From the NCBI GenBank assembly GCA_018663565.1, contig JABJQE010000297.1:1-10110 (forward strand): DNA of 10,110 nt. Reading direction: 5' to 3'. Source of the DNA: Phycisphaerae bacterium. Lineage in GTDB: Bacteria > Planctomycetota > Phycisphaerae > Phycisphaerales > SM1A02. The notes below the pieces were generated by a model. The model worked only from the letters and a program-made list of their open reading frames with translations. It was not told the DNA's origin and made no database searches. Positions 7,526 to 10,110 of the stretch are shown piece after piece; positions within the stretch are counted from its first letter, which is position 1; each line of letters begins with the position of its first letter. The position numbers and the translations under genes were made by a program.

Positions 7526-9073
7526 CTACGGTTTCTCTTGTCTCTGCACCATGGAGTCGAGCATCGTTCCAATGAGCGCTGTTCCTTCGTGGCCGCTTCC
7601 GTTTTGGCCAACCACCATGACGCGTGGCGTGATTTCAATATTGCGTTCGCCGATGATCTTGAGCAGTTCCAGGAGGGCGGCGTTCTGCATGCCAATTTCT
7701 ACGGCAAGTTTCTGAAAGAGTTCGGCCTGCGCTTCCGCCTTGATCTTGATGGCCTCGGCTTCAGCCGACGCTTCAATAAGCACTTGCTCTTTGGCTTGGC
7801 TCGCAATCTTGACGCTGTATGTTGCAGTGGCGAGGTTCGCCTCTTCGGCTGCTTCTTGCTTGGTGCGGCTTAGTGCCTTTTGCTCTTCTGCCGCTCGCTG
7901 CTGCTCTTGGAATGTGATCTGCTCTTGGATGGCAATTTCTCGGTCAGTTTGCGTCTTGAGCAGTTCACCGAGCGAGGATTCGTCGCCAATCTGGCCGATG
8001 CGAACGGCGTTCACGCTTACTCCAACTTGACTCATTTCAGCTTGAATACTTTCCGTGCTCGATGACTCTTGCTGAGATCGTTGCTGCACATAATCAAGGG
8101 CTTTGACATTCTCAGCATTGTTGCGGAAAATGGCCCGGACTACGGAGGCGAGGTAGCGTTGGAGCTTCTCAGGTTCTCCGCCAAATTCAGCAACGACCTG
8201 CGGCGCATCGTTAGGCTTGATGCGAAATTCCACGCGAACATCTACTGGAAATGTGAAACCGTCTGATGTTCGAACTTCAATTTCACGACCATCAGTACCG
8301 ATGGCGGTGGCAGGTCCAATGCCATACCGAATAATCTGTTGTTCGGTTGGAAGCAGTGTGATTTCATACGCGTTGGTGTTGAGATACAACTTGTTTGGAT
8401 GCATCGGCTCTGCCCAGATCCCTCGCTCGCCCTTGGCTACGATGCTGGCGATTTCGCCATCTGTTGCAGCGGGCGATTCGCCAACATTCGACTTGATGAC
8501 ACCCACCATGGCCTTCGGGATATTGGTTGCGTCCGCCAAGTCGATCTGGAAAAGGCGTGTGTTCAAACGGTAATTGCCTGGCTTGAGGACAGAGGCTTGC
8601 GGACCGCGGTGCCCATTGCCTTCATTTAGGAAGTACTCGGCCATGAGCATCTTGCCTGGTTGGTCCCACTCGGCAGCGAATGCCTGACCCTTTGGAAGTG
8701 GCGCGCCATCGACGGCGGTAATGAGTCCAACCTGTTCGCTTGTGACGCGGACGATGGGTTCAATTTCAATATCGTATAAGCCGGGCCAGAGCCAGAAGTG
8801 CCACCCAGGTCCGAGGATTTTCGATTGTGGCCCTTTCTCGCCATTTGTGGCGATGATCGTGCCGGATGGCAATTCATCGCCAAAGTGTTTGACCACAATT
8901 CCAATCTCATTCTCGCTGACGCGCCGAACGGAACTAAAGAGCACAAAGAGGAACAGCACCGCGAGTGCGGCAATCGCGCCGCCAACTTTTATGGCCGGAC
9001 TTGGGGACGAAAATGCCCATCCGAATAGGGCAACAGCAGCAACGAGTCCGATGAGTAAGAGCAGCATGGCCAT
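7526..9073 (-). CDS. SPFH/band-7 (flotillin-like) membrane protein with C-terminal coiled coil
   Basis: A 515-residue membrane scaffold protein. Two hydrophobic segments lie at about 3-19 and 31-48. They are followed by the SPFH domain start RRVSENEIGIVVKHFG, the conserved GPGWHFWLWPG (88-98) and the VGLITAVDGAPLPKGQ region. A stretch of roughly 90 residues (130-220, with GPQASVLKPGNYRLN) separates this from the second half of the domain at about 240-365. Residues 365-455 are rich in A, E, Q and K and should form the long coiled coil typical of flotillins. A hydrophobic patch follows (456-475), then ITPRVMVVGQNGSG near the end. SPFH proteins oligomerise at membranes and organise microdomains or regulate membrane proteases; the specific partner here is unknown. 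The start is firmly set by AAGGAGGT (9089 to 9082), 8 nt before the ATG. The first 16 residues nearly match the leader of the broken gene just upstream. Confidence 0.9.
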   Translation of the reverse strand: MAMLLLLIGLVAAVALFGWAFSSPSPAIKVGGAIAALAVLFLFVLFSSVRRVSENEIGIVVKHFGDELPSGTIIATNGEKGPQSKILGPGWHFWLWPGLYDIEIEPIVRVTSEQVGLITAVDGAPLPKGQAFAAEWDQPGKMLMAEYFLNEGNGHRGPQASVLKPGNYRLNTRLFQIDLADATNIPKAMVGVIKSNVGESPAATDGEIASIVAKGERGIWAEPMHPNKLYLNTNAYEITLLPTEQQIIRYGIGPATAIGTDGREIEVRTSDGFTFPVDVRVEFRIKPNDAPQVVAEFGGEPEKLQRYLASVVRAIFRNNAENVKALDYVQQRSQQESSSTESIQAEMSQVGVSVNAVRIGQIGDESSLGELLKTQTDREIAIQEQITFQEQQRAAEEQKALSRTKQEAAEEANLATATYSVKIASQAKEQVLIEASAEAEAIKIKAEAQAELFQKLAVEIGMQNAALLELLKIIGERNIEITPRVMVVGQNGSGHEGTALIGTMLDSMVQRQEKP

Positions 9074-9081
9074 TGGTGTAG

Positions 9082-9089
9082 ACCTCCTT
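9082..9089 (-). promoter_or_regulatory. Strong ribosome binding site of the SPFH gene
   Basis: AAGGAGGT on the minus strand is a full-strength Shine-Dalgarno sequence, 8 nt before the ATG at 9073. It is much stronger than those of most other genes in the window. Confidence 0.8.
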
Positions 9090-9097
9090 GTAGAACT

Positions 9098-9122
9098 ACA
9101 CAGAGTACTTGGAATTCTGTGT
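9098..9122. repeat. Inverted repeat in the leader of the SPFH gene
   Basis: A perfect 7-bp inverted repeat, ACACAGA (9098-9104) and TCTGTGT (9116-9122), has an 11-nt spacer. It sits in the 87-nt gap between the broken gene and the SPFH gene, just upstream of the ribosome binding site. It could be a weak mRNA hairpin or an operator half-site pair. There is no T-tract, so it is not an intrinsic terminator. A chance occurrence cannot be excluded. Confidence 0.3.
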
Positions 9123-9160
9123 GCAGGGATTTAGCCACTGAGGACGAATTGTTTGGTGTC

Positions 9161-9665
9161 TCAGGGCAGGCTTGGCGTCCAGTGTGGGCCCGTGGCGGCG
9201 TCGGCCCACCGCCGCATGCTGCCCAAAGCATCGAACGGTTGCAGGTTGACGTGGCCGTCTGGGGCTGCGATGACGATGCGTTTCGCATTGCGGGACGAGA
9301 GGAAGCCGCCAGTGGTTTCAGGGTTTGTGCCATCTGATGGGTCGATGAATCGACCGTCGCTGTTGATGTCCCACCGCGGGGCGCTACCATTTGATGCTGG
9401 TTTGAATGGCGGGGCGATTCGCCAATAGCCTTCAATTGTTCGAGTTGCAGCGCCATCTTGGAGCGGCCCTCGGCTTGATGCAAAGGCCACAAGGTCAGCG
9501 GGGCGGCGGATTCGGGCGATCGCGTCGCTATAAAGCGGTTGCGCGCCATCATCTTGAGACTGGATAAATTGAGTGAGCGTCCATGTGTCACAAGCGTCAG
9601 ATTGTCGCCCGCCAAGAAAGTCCGATCGCAGCGACAAGTCCCACAAGCAGCAGCAGCATGGCCAT
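9161..9665 (-). pseudogene. Frame-broken gene for a small exported/anchored protein with dockerin-like motifs
   Basis: An ATG at 9665, with a strong GAGGAGGT 6 nt upstream, opens a 22-residue hydrophobic leader, MAMLLLLVGLVAAIGLSW plus four residues, ending at TGA (9599 to 9597). A protein-like frame, +1 relative to the leader, then continues for 145 codons from GAC at 9598 to TGA at 9163-9161. That body has no plausible start codon of its own near the junction. Read through the shift, the product would be about 167 residues: a signal anchor plus a hydrophilic domain. The domain contains DINSDGRFIDPSDG (9370 to 9329) and PDGHVNLQPFDAL (within 9265 to 9224), which resemble degenerate dockerin or EF-hand calcium loops. 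I do not recognise the family. The break could be a real mutation, a sequencing or assembly error, or, less likely, a programmed +1 shift at ATC-TGA-C. It lies between the TPR and SPFH genes on the same strand. Confidence 0.6.
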
Positions 9666-9671
9666 GATTCA

Positions 9672-9679
9672 ACCTCCTC
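9672..9679 (-). promoter_or_regulatory. Ribosome binding site of the frame-broken gene
   Basis: GAGGAGGT on the minus strand lies 6 nt before the ATG at 9665. Its strength and spacing show that the hydrophobic leader is a genuine translation start. They argue against a start further upstream at 9724, which would read this site and the leader in a wrong, cysteine-rich frame. Confidence 0.7.
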
Positions 9680-9748
9680 TAGATCCCCACAAGGATAATT
9701 GGGAATCAGCCCGCGAGCTTTCAATCAGATGCCATGCGGACAGCGTTC

Positions 9749-10110
9749 TTACCCAATCCAGTTTGTAAAGAGTTTGAACTTGTTGGCGAATGGGGATTTA
9801 AGTCGCTCGAGATTGGCCAAGGACTCGGCCGCTGCTCGGCGATCATTCTGCCGCAGTCGTATTCGCCCGATCCAGTAATGGGGTTCGTCAGCCGCTGGAT
9901 CAAGGTTGATCGTCCGCTGCATGGCCTCGTCGGCTCGATCGAGTTGGTTCATGTCAAAGCAGATCAGCCCGCGGACAAACCAAGATTCTGCCCGTTCACC
10001 ATCGATCTCGATGGCCTGATCAATGGCTTGGATGGCTTCCTGCATGTTCTTGCGGGCGCGATGGTGTTTGGCGATGTGAACGTAAATTCTGGCTTTCTTG
10101 GGGTCGCAGA
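9749..10110 (-). CDS. TPR-repeat protein, C-terminal part (5' end beyond window)
   Basis: About 119 residues are visible. The frame is open through the right edge, so the ATG at 10045 is internal, and coding continues upstream with DPKKARIYVHIAKHH. Three tetratricopeptide-like units are recognisable: one ending in AIQAIDQAIEID, a second, RAESWFVRGLICFDMNQLD with AMQRTINLDP, and a third, EPHYWIGRIRLRQNDRRAA. The protein ends FKLFTNWIG before TAA at 9751-9749. TPR arrays are protein-protein interaction scaffolds, and no catalytic domain is visible in this part. The stop lies 83 nt before the next leftward start (9665), so the genes may share a transcript. The function cannot be set without the missing N-terminal portion. 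Confidence 0.85.
   Translation of the reverse strand, partial: CDPKKARIYVHIAKHHRARKNMQEAIQAIDQAIEIDGERAESWFVRGLICFDMNQLDRADEAMQRTINLDPAADEPHYWIGRIRLRQNDRRAAAESLANLERLKSPFANKFKLFTNWIG

Noticed and set aside
8989..9672. A 227-codon leftward open frame with a TTG start, spanning the broken gene and the SPFH start
   Set aside because: Its composition is not protein-like, and it reads the conserved MAMLLLL leaders of both genes out of frame.
1..10110. A hidden mobile, defence or CRISPR system
   Set aside because: I found no transposase, integrase, terminal repeats, repeat-spacer pattern, nuclease or toxin-antitoxin signature. All sizeable intervals are occupied by housekeeping or envelope-type genes.

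Overview
The window reads as ordinary chromosomal DNA of moderate GC content (by eye). It is densely packed with bacterial housekeeping and envelope genes. I infer a planctomycete-like bacterium, possibly of the Phycisphaerae. The grounds are the gene style: a single-chain glycine dehydrogenase, a large M3-like peptidase, a flotillin-like band-7 protein, and a small secreted protein with dockerin-like motifs. This placement is an inference from memory of families and no marker gene in the window settles it. I see no rRNA, tRNA, CRISPR array, insertion sequence, phage gene or recognisable defence system.

Layout from left to right: positions 1-139 hold a possible divergent partial gene running off the left edge. 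Two rightward genes follow: a metallo-beta-lactamase-fold hydrolase (140-913) and full-length glycine dehydrogenase gcvP (980-3865). Leftward, a zinc metallopeptidase of M3 type (7021 to 5069) is followed after 1 nt by serA (GTG start at 5067, end 3862). The gcvP and serA stop codons share one CTAG palindrome, so these convergent genes overlap by 4 nt. A chagasin-like lipoprotein (7081-7515) diverges from the peptidase. It converges on a long leftward SPFH/band-7 membrane protein (9073 to 7526), with only 10 nt between their stop codons. Upstream of the SPFH gene lie a short exported protein whose reading frame is broken (9665 to 9161) and the 3' part of a TPR-repeat gene that enters from the right edge (9749-10110).

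How they fit: gcvP (glycine breakdown to one-carbon units) and serA (the committed step of serine synthesis) are both part of serine/glycine/one-carbon metabolism and lie tail to tail. The peptidase and serA form a tightly coupled transcription unit. The right-hand part is an envelope-related leftward cluster: TPR protein, exported small protein and SPFH scaffold. The most unusual signals are the near-duplicate membrane leader at the starts of the SPFH gene and its broken neighbour, and the +1 frame change in that neighbour at an ATC-TGA-C site.
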